A stretch of DNA of 5,474 nt from JBBSUX01 sp038234045 (GCA_038234045.1 JBBSUX010000230.1:1-5474), one strand, 5' to 3'; numbered from the stretch's first letter, positions 1 to 5,474 are shown. Notes: a model not told the origin generated them from the sequence alone. Program-made: numbers and translations.

Positions 1-284
1 GACTTCTCATCGACCGGGAACTGGATACCCACGCCCTGGGTCCGGTTGCCCGCCGCACCTTTGGGGGTTACCCACGCCACGCGACCCGCAATCGGATATC
101 GCGTGGGATTGTCCGGCAGCGTCAATAGCACGTAGATGTCTTCGCCCAGCCGGTAATCGCGTGTGGTCGGAATGAACATTCCGCCTTCGGCGAACAAAGG
201 TATGTAAGCCGCATAAAGCGCAGCTTTTTCCTTGATCGCCAACTGGATGACGCTTGGTCGGGGGGTAAGAGGGCTTGTGCTCAT
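1..284 (-). CDS. pilZ: PilZ domain protein, type IV pilus assembly (3' end cut by window)
   Basis: The first 94 residues are visible, starting MSTSPLTPRPSVIQLAIKEK; the C-terminus lies beyond the left edge. The family is usually about 110-120 residues, so most of the protein is here. The segments AALYAAYIPLFAEGGMFIPT (21-40), YVLLTLPDNP (51-60), VAWVTPKGA (69-77) and GNRTQGVGIQFP (79-90) are typical of the pilus-assembly PilZ protein. In this family PilZ acts in the cytoplasm in type IV pilus biogenesis and twitching motility. The RxxxR and [D/N]xSxxG motifs of c-di-GMP-binding PilZ domains are not present, as expected for this non-binding subtype. The ATG lies 10 bases after the holB stop. 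No good Shine-Dalgarno is seen, only AAGG 16 bases upstream, so translation may be coupled to holB. The holB-pilZ order is a conserved arrangement in proteobacteria and supports the call. Confidence 0.93.
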   Translation of the reverse strand, partial: MSTSPLTPRPSVIQLAIKEKAALYAAYIPLFAEGGMFIPTTRDYRLGEDIYVLLTLPDNPTRYPIAGRVAWVTPKGAAGNRTQGVGIQFPVDEK

Positions 285-294
285 GGTGGCGCAG

Positions 295-1356
295 TCAGTG
301 CCTTGAGTGTAGGGCGTTTTGCGCTTCACTCACAAGCGCGTCAAGCGCCAGGGCTGCGTGAAAGGGATGTTCGGCAACACGTGCTTCAGCAAGCAGGGTT
401 TGCGACCAGCGTGCAAGCGTAGACATGGATGGCGCTGGCGGCAGATCTGCCAGCCGAAAATAACGCGGACTGGCGCCGCAGGCCGTGGCCATCTGGTCGT
501 GACAGATCTTCTGCAGCATCGCAATAACCGCTGCTGCGGGCCATTCGGAAAAAGCAGCCGCATCACCACGCGCCGCTGCCTTCGGAAGCTGTGCCCAACG
601 CTGCGGGTCGATGCCGGCAGCGGCAAGCCCGAGTGCGTCGTCCGGCCGACCCCCGGCTGCGCGCAGAAGTGCCTCGGTATCTGACGGCGGAACGCCCTGC
701 CCGGCCAGCCACGACTGCATTTCCTCAGCTGGTGGCCACTCCATGCTGTGGGCCTGACAGCGGCTTCTGATGGTCGGCAGCAGCTGGTGCGCGGCTTCGG
801 TGGCAAGGATGAAGCGCACGTCGCCGACAGGCTCTTCCAGCGTCTTCAGCAGCGCGTTCGCAGTGACCACATTCATCTGCTCGGCCGGATACACCAGTAC
901 TACCTTGCCGCGCCCGCGGGAGTTGGTTCGTTGGGCAAATTCGACCGCATCGCGCATGGCATCCACCCGAATCTCGCGACTGGGCTTGCGCTTTTTGTCA
1001 TCGAGCTCGGCCTGCGCCTTCTCTGACAAGGGCCAGGCCAGCGCCTGCATCTGCAATTCAGGCATCAGCATGCGCAGATCGGGATGAGTGCGGACATCGA
1101 TGGCATGACAACTGGTGCAGTGACCACAGGCTTGTCCGTCCGGCAATGGTGCCTCACATAACCAGGCGCGCGCCAGCGCAAGCGCAAGCCGGTACTGCCC
1201 CAACCCTGACGGACCCATCAGCAAACGAGCATGGCCGCGCTGGCTCAGCAGAAGCAGCAGCTGACGGGTGACCCACGGACTGACAGGAGCTTCGACCGGA
1301 GCGGACGTTGCCGCAGCGGCGCTGTCTGTTGTCTTGCGTGGTTTGCTGGTTGCCAT
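295..1356 (-). CDS. holB: DNA polymerase III subunit delta prime
   Basis: A 353-residue clamp-loader subunit; with the gamma/tau and delta subunits it loads the beta sliding clamp onto primed DNA. An AAA+ fold is visible: a P-loop-like segment GPSGLGQ (48-54), a zinc-binding cysteine set (C67, C77, C80, C83 in CGHCTSC), the conserved NALLKTLEEP (167-176), and the TIRSRC sensor-1 region (195-200). The P-loop lysine is replaced by Gln54, so this subunit should not bind or hydrolyse ATP through that site, consistent with delta prime rather than gamma/tau. Residues 1-25 are a low-complexity Ala/Ser/Thr/Pro tail. The ATG at 1356 is chosen because AGGA (1367-1370) lies 10 bases upstream. An in-frame ATG at 1413 would add 19 Ser/Gly-rich residues, overlap tmk by 40 bases and has no ribosome site. 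The gene sits 17 bases after tmk and 10 before pilZ in a likely operon. Confidence 0.95.
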   Translation of the reverse strand: MATSKPRKTTDSAAAATSAPVEAPVSPWVTRQLLLLLSQRGHARLLMGPSGLGQYRLALALARAWLCEAPLPDGQACGHCTSCHAIDVRTHPDLRMLMPELQMQALAWPLSEKAQAELDDKKRKPSREIRVDAMRDAVEFAQRTNSRGRGKVVLVYPAEQMNVVTANALLKTLEEPVGDVRFILATEAAHQLLPTIRSRCQAHSMEWPPAEEMQSWLAGQGVPPSDTEALLRAAGGRPDDALGLAAAGIDPQRWAQLPKAAARGDAAAFSEWPAAAVIAMLQKICHDQMATACGASPRYFRLADLPPAPSMSTLARWSQTLLAEARVAEHPFHAALALDALVSEAQNALHSRH

Positions 1357-1373
1357 GTGGGTGGGATCCTGCC

Positions 1374-2102
1374 TTATGGCGCCGGAGCCGGAGCCGGAGC
1401 TGACTCTAACCATCCACGCGCGACAAGCGCATCTCGGACCGCGGCCGCAACATCGTCGCGACTCAGCGCCGCATCGATCCGCACGAACCGGGTGCTGTCC
1501 GCACCAGCGCGCTCGGCATAAGCCGCGGCAACCCGTTCGAAGAAATCACGCGCCTGCCCTTCGAACCGGTCGGCTTGTCGGGCGTCGGCGAGTCGGGCCG
1601 CTGCCACTTCTGCCGGCAGATCGAACCAGAGTGTGCAATCGGGCTGCAGGATTCGAGTTCCTTCAGGTAGCGCCTGAACCCACCGCTCCAGCATAGAAAG
1701 CACCTGCTGGTCGAACCCACGCCCGCCGCCCTGGTAGGCAAAGCTGGCATCGGTGAAGCGGTCGCACAGCACCACCTCGCCGCGCGCCAATGCTGGCCCG
1801 ATGACGCAGCGGATATGGTCACGCCGGGCGGCGAATACCAGCAGGGATTCGGTGAGTGCGTCCATTTCGTCATGCAGAAACAGCGCGCGAATCTTTTCGG
1901 CTAACGGGGTCCCGCCGGGTTCGCGCGTCATGCAGACGGTGCGTCCCGCTTGGCTGAAAGCTTCGGCCAGACCGGCAATATGACTGCTCTTGCCCGCACC
2001 GTCGATACCTTCGAACGTCAGAAACACGCCTTGTCGGGGCTGCGATCGTTCTGCCGCGTCTGTTTCGTTGCCTCGTGCGCAGGTGTGGGGGCTTTGATTC
2101 AT
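1374..2102 (-). CDS. tmk: Thymidylate kinase (dTMP kinase)
   Basis: Phosphorylates dTMP to dTDP with ATP, the step shared by the de novo and salvage routes to dTTP; cytoplasmic. In the 242-residue form: P-loop EGIDGAGKS (31-39), TREPGGTP (59-66) for substrate binding, DRFTDAS (114-120), AYQGGGRG (122-129) and a LID segment ARQADRFE (174-181). The kinase core starts near residue 25, so there is a non-conserved polar extension of about 24 residues. The C-terminus ends in an Ala-Pro run (APAPAPAP) encoded by a hexanucleotide repeat; the family is usually about 205-215 residues. The start at ATG 2102 is supported by GGAG (2111-2114) at 8-base spacing, two bases after the mltG stop. A TTG six bases upstream would overlap mltG and sit too close to that site. 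The pair mltG-tmk followed by holB is a widely conserved gene order. Confidence 0.95.
   Translation of the reverse strand: MNQSPHTCARGNETDAAERSQPRQGVFLTFEGIDGAGKSSHIAGLAEAFSQAGRTVCMTREPGGTPLAEKIRALFLHDEMDALTESLLVFAARRDHIRCVIGPALARGEVVLCDRFTDASFAYQGGGRGFDQQVLSMLERWVQALPEGTRILQPDCTLWFDLPAEVAAARLADARQADRFEGQARDFFERVAAAYAERAGADSTRFVRIDAALSRDDVAAAVRDALVARGWLESAPAPAPAP
1381..1400. repeat. Hexanucleotide tandem repeat in the 3' end of tmk
   Basis: The unit GCCGGA (plus strand) is repeated three times with a partial fourth copy. On the minus strand it encodes the Ala-Pro tail of Tmk just before the stop codon. The unit length is a multiple of three, so copy-number change would lengthen or shorten the tail without breaking the frame. 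It also lies inside the extension that a longer holB start would include, where it would encode Ser-Gly repeats. Confidence 0.75.
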
Positions 2103-2104
2103 GC

Positions 2105-3157
2105 TCAAGGCTCCGTCTTGCCACCGCGCTGGTAGCGGTTCACTGCGCGAATGTGTTCGCCGAGATTTGGACTGAACTGGCTACTGCCATCGCCGCGCGA
2201 TACAAAGTACAGCGCGTCGGTAGCGTCGGGGCGCACAGCCGCCATCAGAGAGGCGCGCCCCGGCATTGAAATGGGAGTGGGCGGCAGACCAGCCCGGGTG
2301 TAGGTGTTGAAAGGGGTGTCAGCCCGCAGATCACTCCTGCGGAGGTTGCCATCAAAAGCTGCGCCCATACCGTAGATCACAGTGGGATCGGTCTGCAGCG
2401 GCATGCCCACGCGCAAACGGTTGATGAAAACGCCGGCAATCAGCCCGCGATCCGCCGCTTTTCCTGTTTCCTTTTCTACGATGCTGGCGAGGATCAATGC
2501 CTGCTCCGGTGTCTTCAAAGGCGTGTTTGCCGCCCGCAGCGACCAGGCAGCGTCGAGCCGCACATCCATGGCGCGCAAGGCTCGTCGCAGCACTGCGGAT
2601 TCGGGCGACCCCTTGGCGAAGGTATAGGTATCGGGAAAGAAGCGGCCTTCCGCTGGAACTCCAGACCGGCCGAGCAGCGTCATCAGATCCGCATCCGAAA
2701 GACCAGCGGTGTCGTGGCGCAGATCGTCTGCGTGGGCGAGCGCGTCGCGGACCTGCCGCAGGGTCCAGCCTTCGACCAGGGTTAAGGCGCGCAGCGTTTC
2801 ATCGCCGCGCACGAGCTTTTGCAGCAGGCTTTGCGGCGTGGTTCCGAGCGCGATTTCATAGCTGCCGGCGCGTATCTGCCGGCTCTGGCCCGAAAGGCGA
2901 AACCACGCATACAGCGCCAGTGGTTCCACCTGTACGCCGGCGGCGGCCAGATCCTGCGCCACGCCACGCGGCGTCCTGCCGGGCTCGATGGAGACATCCA
3001 CCGATGCGGCTTTAAGCGGTAAGGGATGCCGCAGCCACCACACCCCGGTACCTACGACCAGAAGCGCGAAAACCACGACCATCAGCAGTAATCGGCGCAG
3101 TGTCTTCACGTCCCCGGCGTCCTTGTTGGAATCAACCGGCGATGATAATTCAGCCAT
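2105..3157 (-). CDS. mltG: Endolytic murein transglycosylase MltG (YceG family)
   Basis: Cleaves nascent peptidoglycan glycan strands near the inner membrane, with a proposed role in ending strand elongation; membrane-anchored with the catalytic part in the periplasm. Its 350 residues show a cytoplasmic tail (1-19), one transmembrane helix (about 21-42, LLLMVVVFALLVVGTGVWWL region), a LysM-like region (about 52-118), then the YceG catalytic domain: GRFFPDTYTF (171-180), LASIVEKETG (223-232) with the catalytic glutamate of the family, FINRLRVGMPLQTDPTVIYG (244-263) and NTYTRAGLPPTPISMPG (284-300). Length and motifs match the family, with no truncation. The ATG at 3157 has GGA (3166-3168) at 8-base spacing, and that site lies within codons 4-5 of the divergent ygfZ. 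The promoter must therefore lie inside ygfZ. This is the first gene of the likely mltG-tmk-holB-pilZ operon. Confidence 0.95.
   Translation of the reverse strand: MAELSSPVDSNKDAGDVKTLRRLLLMVVVFALLVVGTGVWWLRHPLPLKAASVDVSIEPGRTPRGVAQDLAAAGVQVEPLALYAWFRLSGQSRQIRAGSYEIALGTTPQSLLQKLVRGDETLRALTLVEGWTLRQVRDALAHADDLRHDTAGLSDADLMTLLGRSGVPAEGRFFPDTYTFAKGSPESAVLRRALRAMDVRLDAAWSLRAANTPLKTPEQALILASIVEKETGKAADRGLIAGVFINRLRVGMPLQTDPTVIYGMGAAFDGNLRRSDLRADTPFNTYTRAGLPPTPISMPGRASLMAAVRPDATDALYFVSRGDGSSQFSPNLGEHIRAVNRYQRGGKTEP
3144..3149 (+). promoter_or_regulatory. Candidate -10 element for ygfZ
   Basis: GATAAT on the plus strand matches the sigma-70 -10 consensus at five of six positions in an otherwise GC-rich stretch. 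A weak -35 candidate TTGTTG lies at 3123-3128, but the spacer is only 15 bases. A -10 here would place the transcription start at about 3156, the A of the ygfZ ATG, giving a leaderless mRNA. No Shine-Dalgarno precedes ygfZ, which fits. The hexamer lies inside the mltG coding sequence, so it could equally be an accident of coding. Confidence 0.3.
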
Positions 3158-3166
3158 GACTGAATT
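3147..3166. repeat. 20-base near-palindrome over two interlocked start codons
   Basis: Arms AATTCAG (3147-3153) and CTGAATT (3160-3166) are exact inverted repeats around C-CATG-A. Nine of ten base pairs match, the exception being 3154/3159. The central CATG carries the mltG ATG on the minus strand (3157-3155) and the ygfZ ATG on the plus strand (3156-3158). As a result both genes begin ATG-[G/A]CT-GAA-TT, encoding M-[A/T]-E-[L/F]. The symmetry could be an operator, an mRNA hairpin, or chance similarity of the two N-termini. Confidence 0.7.
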
Positions 3167-4073
3167 CCATCCGAACGGCGCCTCGCCCCTCCAACATCTG
3201 GGCGTGATACGCGTAACGGGCGCCGACGCCCGCTCGTTTTTGCAGGGCCAACTGACGCAGGACTTCGCGCTGCTGGGGCCCGATCAAGCCCGGCTGGCTG
3301 CCTTTTTGTCTGCCAAGGGGCGGATGCAGGCGAGCTTTATCGGCTTCGCGCCTGCAGTGGACGAGGTGCTGCTGGTGTGCAGCCGCGATTTGCTTGAAGC
3401 TACCCGCAAGCGTCTGTCGATGTTCGTCATGCGCGCCAAGGCAGTTTTGACCGACGCCTCGGACGACTACCTATTGCGCGGCTTGCTGGGGAGTGCTATT
3501 CAGACGATAGCTGGTAGCGCTTTGCCCCGTTACGCAAGAGCCACAATTGACTCCCAATCGGTCGTCGGACTTCCGCCTGCGGGCGACGTTGCACGTGCCT
3601 TGTGGGTGGCTCCGGTCGGAACCGCCGAACCGGCTGTGCCGGTGCTGGACGTCGCCGACTGGCTTCGCGCCGAGGTCATGAGCGGCGTAGCGACTCTCAG
3701 CGCCCCGCTCGTCGATCTCTTCGTGCCGCAGATGCTCAACTACGAATCTGTAGGTGGCGTGAACTTCAAAAAAGGCTGCTATCCCGGGCAGGAAATCGTT
3801 GCACGAAGCCAGTTTCGCGGAACGCTCAAGCGGCGCGCCTTCATCGTTCAGGCAGACGCCGCGCTGGAGGTGGGCGCCGAAGTGTTCCACGCCTCCGACG
3901 ACACCCAGCCCTGCGGCACGATTGTGGAAGTGGCTCCAGTTCACAAAGGCAGCTACGCCATCGTTTCCTTGCAGATTGCCGCTGCGCAGGCCGGTGTGCT
4001 GCGCGCTGGGACCCCGGGCGGAACGGTGCTGGAAGTTTTGCCGCTGCCCTATCCGCTGCTCGACGACATCTGA
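3156..4073 (+). CDS. ygfZ: Folate-binding protein YgfZ (GcvT-like, Fe-S cluster maintenance)
   Basis: A tetrahydrofolate-binding protein of the GcvT-like fold, related to eukaryotic Iba57; in bacteria it supports synthesis or repair of certain Fe-S enzymes such as MiaB. It has 305 residues, near the usual 300-330. Visible features are VTGADARSFLQGQLTQD (20-36), LSAKGRMQASF (51-61), PQMLNYESVGGVNFKKGCYP (191-210) and the signature KGCYPGQE (206-213) with the family cysteine Cys208, followed by RSQFRGTLKRR. The ATG at 3156 gives the expected N-terminus. An in-frame ATG at 2988 would add 56 residues read from the mltG antisense with no family character. No ribosome site lies at the usual spacing. 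It diverges from mltG with a two-base start overlap. Residues about 112-133 (SAIQTIAGSALPRYARATID) coincide with a repeat-like DNA segment in a variable region of the protein. Confidence 0.93.
   Translation: MTEFHPNGASPLQHLGVIRVTGADARSFLQGQLTQDFALLGPDQARLAAFLSAKGRMQASFIGFAPAVDEVLLVCSRDLLEATRKRLSMFVMRAKAVLTDASDDYLLRGLLGSAIQTIAGSALPRYARATIDSQSVVGLPPAGDVARALWVAPVGTAEPAVPVLDVADWLRAEVMSGVATLSAPLVDLFVPQMLNYESVGGVNFKKGCYPGQEIVARSQFRGTLKRRAFIVQADAALEVGAEVFHASDDTQPCGTIVEVAPVHKGSYAIVSLQIAAAQAGVLRAGTPGGTVLEVLPLPYPLLDDI
3491..3553 (+). repeat. Repeat-like segment A, inside ygfZ
   Basis: The stretch carries TGCTA, then GATAGCTG 12 bases on, then TAG-GC, then GAGCC and ATTGACTC. It aligns without gaps, at an offset of 631 bases, with segment B downstream. 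Blocks TGCTA, GATAGCTG, AGCC and TT--CTC are shared, with roughly half of all positions identical. From memory it resembles a short dispersed Comamonadaceae repeat with a core like GATAGCTGCTAGCGCTTG and a matching right arm. A weak hairpin can be drawn between 3519-3525 and 3534-3541. It is translated in frame as part of YgfZ. Confidence 0.5.
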
Positions 4074-4093
4074 GGCAAGCTTGCCGGGCGCCC
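4074..4093. repeat. Two abutting perfect palindromes after the ygfZ stop
   Basis: GGCAAGCTTGCC (4074-4085) begins at the base after the TGA and is followed directly by GGGCGCCC (4086-4093). The first can fold as a 4-base-pair stem with a tetraloop. No run of T follows, so this is not a canonical intrinsic terminator, though it could protect the 3' end of the message. Confidence 0.45.
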
Positions 4094-4121
4094 TTCCCAC
4101 GCAAAGGTATACAAAGACTGA

Positions 4122-4184
4122 TTTTGCTACATCTTGGATAGCTGATAGTGCCCGTCCTTCAATCTTGATAGCCGATTTTATCTC
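4122..4184 (+). repeat. Repeat-like segment B, convergent intergenic gap
   Basis: AT-richer than the flanking genes. It contains TGCTA (4125-4129), GATAGCTG (4137-4144), TAG-GC and TAGCCGATTTTATCTC in the same order and spacing as segment A within ygfZ. Internally, ATCTTGGATAGCTGAT (4131-4146) and ATCTTGATAGCCGAT (4162-4176) form an imperfect direct repeat. Its right part, AGCCGAT (4170-4176), has an exact inverted partner ATCGGCT at 4194-4200 in the end of the next gene. It fills most of the 116-base gap between the converging genes; no canonical terminator with a T-run is seen. Confidence 0.5.
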
Positions 4185-4189
4185 TCAGT

Positions 4190-5182
4190 TTAGATCGGCT
4201 GCTTCAAAGTCTTGCGCATCTCGATATGGGTGATCCCGGCTTCCTCGAACTCGTCGCCGACCGGCGTGTAACCAAGGCGCGCATAAAAGCGCTCGGCACT
4301 GCGCTGGGCATGTAACGCAATTTCAGAATCACCGCGGTCCCGTGCAGCCTGCTCCAGCGCCTGCAGCACCGCCGCGCCATGACCACGGCTGCCACCTCCG
4401 CGCAAGGCCCGCTCGACAGCCATGCGGCCGATACGGGCTTGCTCATCGGTTGCCGGTAGCAAGCGGCCGGTGGCGACGATCTGGCCGAGTCGGTTCCGCG
4501 CGACCGCGTGCAGCGCGTCGGCATCGTGCTCGTCCCATTCCAGTGCCGGATCAACGCCCTGCTCCTTGATGAACACATCGCTGCGCAACGCGCCAGCGCC
4601 CTCACCCAGCTCATCCCAGTTGCCGGTGATGACGTCGGAGACCGCATGCCCTGCTTCAAATCCGGTCAGTAGCGCGCGCAAGGAATCCGGCACACGCTGT
4701 GGTCGCTGAGTGGCGACGTCGGCAAACACATAAACCAGCTCACAACTCACGAGCAATGATCCGGCCCGGAACAGCGCGCCCTGGAACACCATCGACGACG
4801 TGCCGACGCGCTGACAGCGCATGCCGATGTCGAGCAGATCGTCCATGCGCGCCGAGGCGTGAAATTCGAGGCTGGCCTTTCGCACGAACAAATCGCCGCC
4901 GAGACGTTGCATCGCGCTTTCATACGGCAGTGCCAGCGCACGCCAGTAGTCCGCCACGGCGGTGTCGAAATACATCAGATAGTGGGCATTGAAGACAATC
5001 TTCTGCATGTCCACCTCAGCCCAGCGCACGCGCAGGCGGTGCAGGCAGCGGAAATCGCTCACACGCAAGCGCGGAGCGTCGACGCGAGACTGCTCCGGTG
5101 TTTGGGCGGCAGAGGCAAGTTCGGCGGGCGGCATGAGCGGTGTGGATGAAGATTTCATTGTCATGTTCACGTTCACATTCAC
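4190..5182 (-). CDS. Fused hotdog acyl-CoA thioesterase (YbgC/FadM type) and GNAT acetyltransferase
   Basis: A 330-residue protein with two domains. Residues about 45-175 are a 4HBT-type hotdog thioesterase: VRWAEVDMQKIVFNAHYLMY (52-71) is the family signature, with Asp58 as the likely catalytic residue, followed by ASLEFHASARMDDLLDIG (103-120). This domain should hydrolyse acyl-CoA esters. Residues about 200-326 are a GNAT fold closest to the ElaA-like group: FIKEQGVDPALEWDEHD (204-220), IVATGRLLP (235-243), the acetyl-CoA loop region GRMAVERALRGGGSRGHGAA (252-271) and ERFYARLGYTPVGDEFEEAG (297-316). The acetyl acceptor is unknown. The GTG at 5182 is taken because it overlaps the upstream hydrolase stop as GTGA. 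ATG codons at 5164 and 5158 are real alternatives, since the first eight or so residues are repetitive (VNVN) and not conserved. It is probably co-transcribed with the hydrolase, suggesting a shared role in ester or acyl-CoA metabolism; that link is inference. Confidence 0.85.
   Translation of the reverse strand: MNVNVNMTMKSSSTPLMPPAELASAAQTPEQSRVDAPRLRVSDFRCLHRLRVRWAEVDMQKIVFNAHYLMYFDTAVADYWRALALPYESAMQRLGGDLFVRKASLEFHASARMDDLLDIGMRCQRVGTSSMVFQGALFRAGSLLVSCELVYVFADVATQRPQRVPDSLRALLTGFEAGHAVSDVITGNWDELGEGAGALRSDVFIKEQGVDPALEWDEHDADALHAVARNRLGQIVATGRLLPATDEQARIGRMAVERALRGGGSRGHGAAVLQALEQAARDRGDSEIALHAQRSAERFYARLGYTPVGDEFEEAGITHIEMRKTLKQPI
5165..5182 (-). repeat. Three tandem GTGAAY units at the thioesterase-GNAT start
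   Basis: Minus strand reads GTGAAT GTGAAC GTGAAC directly before ATG (5164), so three in-frame GTG and two ATG candidate starts lie within 27 bases. Any of them could be used. The 6-base unit means that gain or loss of a copy keeps the frame. Confidence 0.6.
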
Positions 5183-5474
5183 GGGCGCAATGCCTGCCTC
5201 AGGGCTTCGGCGGCGTCGGCCTGCGCCTGCAAGGCTTCGGGTATCGCTCGCCCCATCTTGATGAATTCATGCGTCACGCCGCGGTAGATTTCGAGCGCCA
5301 CCGGCACGCCAGCAGCGCGCAACTTGTCGGCGTAGAGCACGCCTTCGTCGACCAATGGATCGCATTCGGCCAGGCCGATCCATGCGGGGGCTGCGTCGTC
5401 CACATCGTCGGCATTCAGCGGGGCAAACCTCCAGTCGCTGCGGTCGGCCCACGTGCGGACATAGTGGCCAAAAA
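5179..5474 (-). CDS. Alpha/beta hydrolase, HSL-like family (5' end cut by window)
   Basis: The C-terminal 97 residues are visible; the frame is open to the right edge, where the sequence reads FGHYVRTWADRSDWRFAPLN, so the N-terminus with the nucleophile motif is outside. AWIGLAECDPLVDEG carries the likely catalytic Asp (in ECDPL), and EIYRGVTHEFIKMG carries the catalytic His, with the spacing seen in Aes/hormone-sensitive-lipase-type carboxylesterases. It probably hydrolyses small carboxylic esters or lipids in the cytoplasm; the substrate cannot be told. The GTG at 5403 is an internal codon, not a start. Its TGA overlaps the GTG of the downstream thioesterase-GNAT gene by four bases, pointing to translational coupling. 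Confidence 0.88.
   Translation of the reverse strand, partial: FGHYVRTWADRSDWRFAPLNADDVDDAAPAWIGLAECDPLVDEGVLYADKLRAAGVPVALEIYRGVTHEFIKMGRAIPEALQAQADAAEALRQALRP

Noticed and set aside
1268..1696. 142-codon open frame on the plus strand across the tmk-holB junction
   Set aside because: Low-complexity, Arg-rich translation lying opposite two well-supported genes.
2497..3015. 172-codon open frame on the plus strand opposite mltG
   Set aside because: Arg/Ala/Pro-rich shadow of a clear mltG reading frame in GC-rich DNA; no domain is recognisable.
2988..3155. Upstream extension of ygfZ to an ATG at 2988
   Set aside because: The 56 extra residues are the antisense of the mltG N-terminal coding region, show no YgfZ family character, and the ATG at 3156 gives a normal family N-terminus.
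3471..4100. 209-codon open frame on the minus strand opposite ygfZ
   Set aside because: Runs antisense to a gene with clear family motifs and has no recognisable motif itself; open frames opposite GC-rich genes are common.
4074..4200. Intrinsic terminator between the convergent genes
   Set aside because: Palindromes and a 7-base inverted repeat with a 17-base loop are present, but none is followed by a T-run on either strand.
1..5474. CRISPR array, tRNA, rRNA, transposase or prophage genes
   Set aside because: No regularly spaced direct repeats, no cloverleaf-like sequence and no mobile-element protein motifs were seen; the content is housekeeping and small-molecule metabolism.

Overview
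The window reads as ordinary chromosomal DNA of a betaproteobacterium, most likely Burkholderiales and probably Comamonadaceae. The support is high-GC coding sequence, the block mltG-tmk-holB-pilZ, the style of the proteins, and two AT-richer stretches that resemble, from memory, a dispersed repeat common in Comamonadaceae genomes. The assignment is by recognition only; no search was run.

Layout: (1) Positions 1-3157, minus strand, hold a compact operon read right to left: mltG (septal-wall lytic transglycosylase), tmk (thymidylate kinase), holB (DNA polymerase III delta prime) and pilZ (type IV pilus assembly protein, cut by the window edge). Gaps are 2, 17 and 10 bases, so the four are very probably co-transcribed. 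Tmk makes dTDP for DNA synthesis and HolB is part of the clamp loader. MltG trims peptidoglycan strands and PilZ serves pilus biogenesis. (2) Positions 3156-4073, plus strand, hold ygfZ, a folate-binding protein of Fe-S cluster maintenance. It diverges from mltG, and the two ATG codons interlock within one CATG at the centre of a 20-base near-palindrome, leaving no intergenic space. (3) Positions 4074-4189 are the convergent gap between ygfZ and the next gene; it contains short palindromes and a repeat-like segment. (4) Positions 4190-5474, minus strand, hold a two-gene unit: a partial alpha/beta hydrolase followed, with a 4-base GTGA overlap, by a fusion of a hotdog acyl-CoA thioesterase with a GNAT acetyltransferase.

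No RNA gene, CRISPR array, transposase or phage gene is visible. I do not see an undescribed multi-gene system. The points most worth a second look are the interlocked divergent starts (with a possible leaderless ygfZ transcript) and a repeat-like segment apparently absorbed in frame into the ygfZ coding sequence, with a related segment in the gap downstream.
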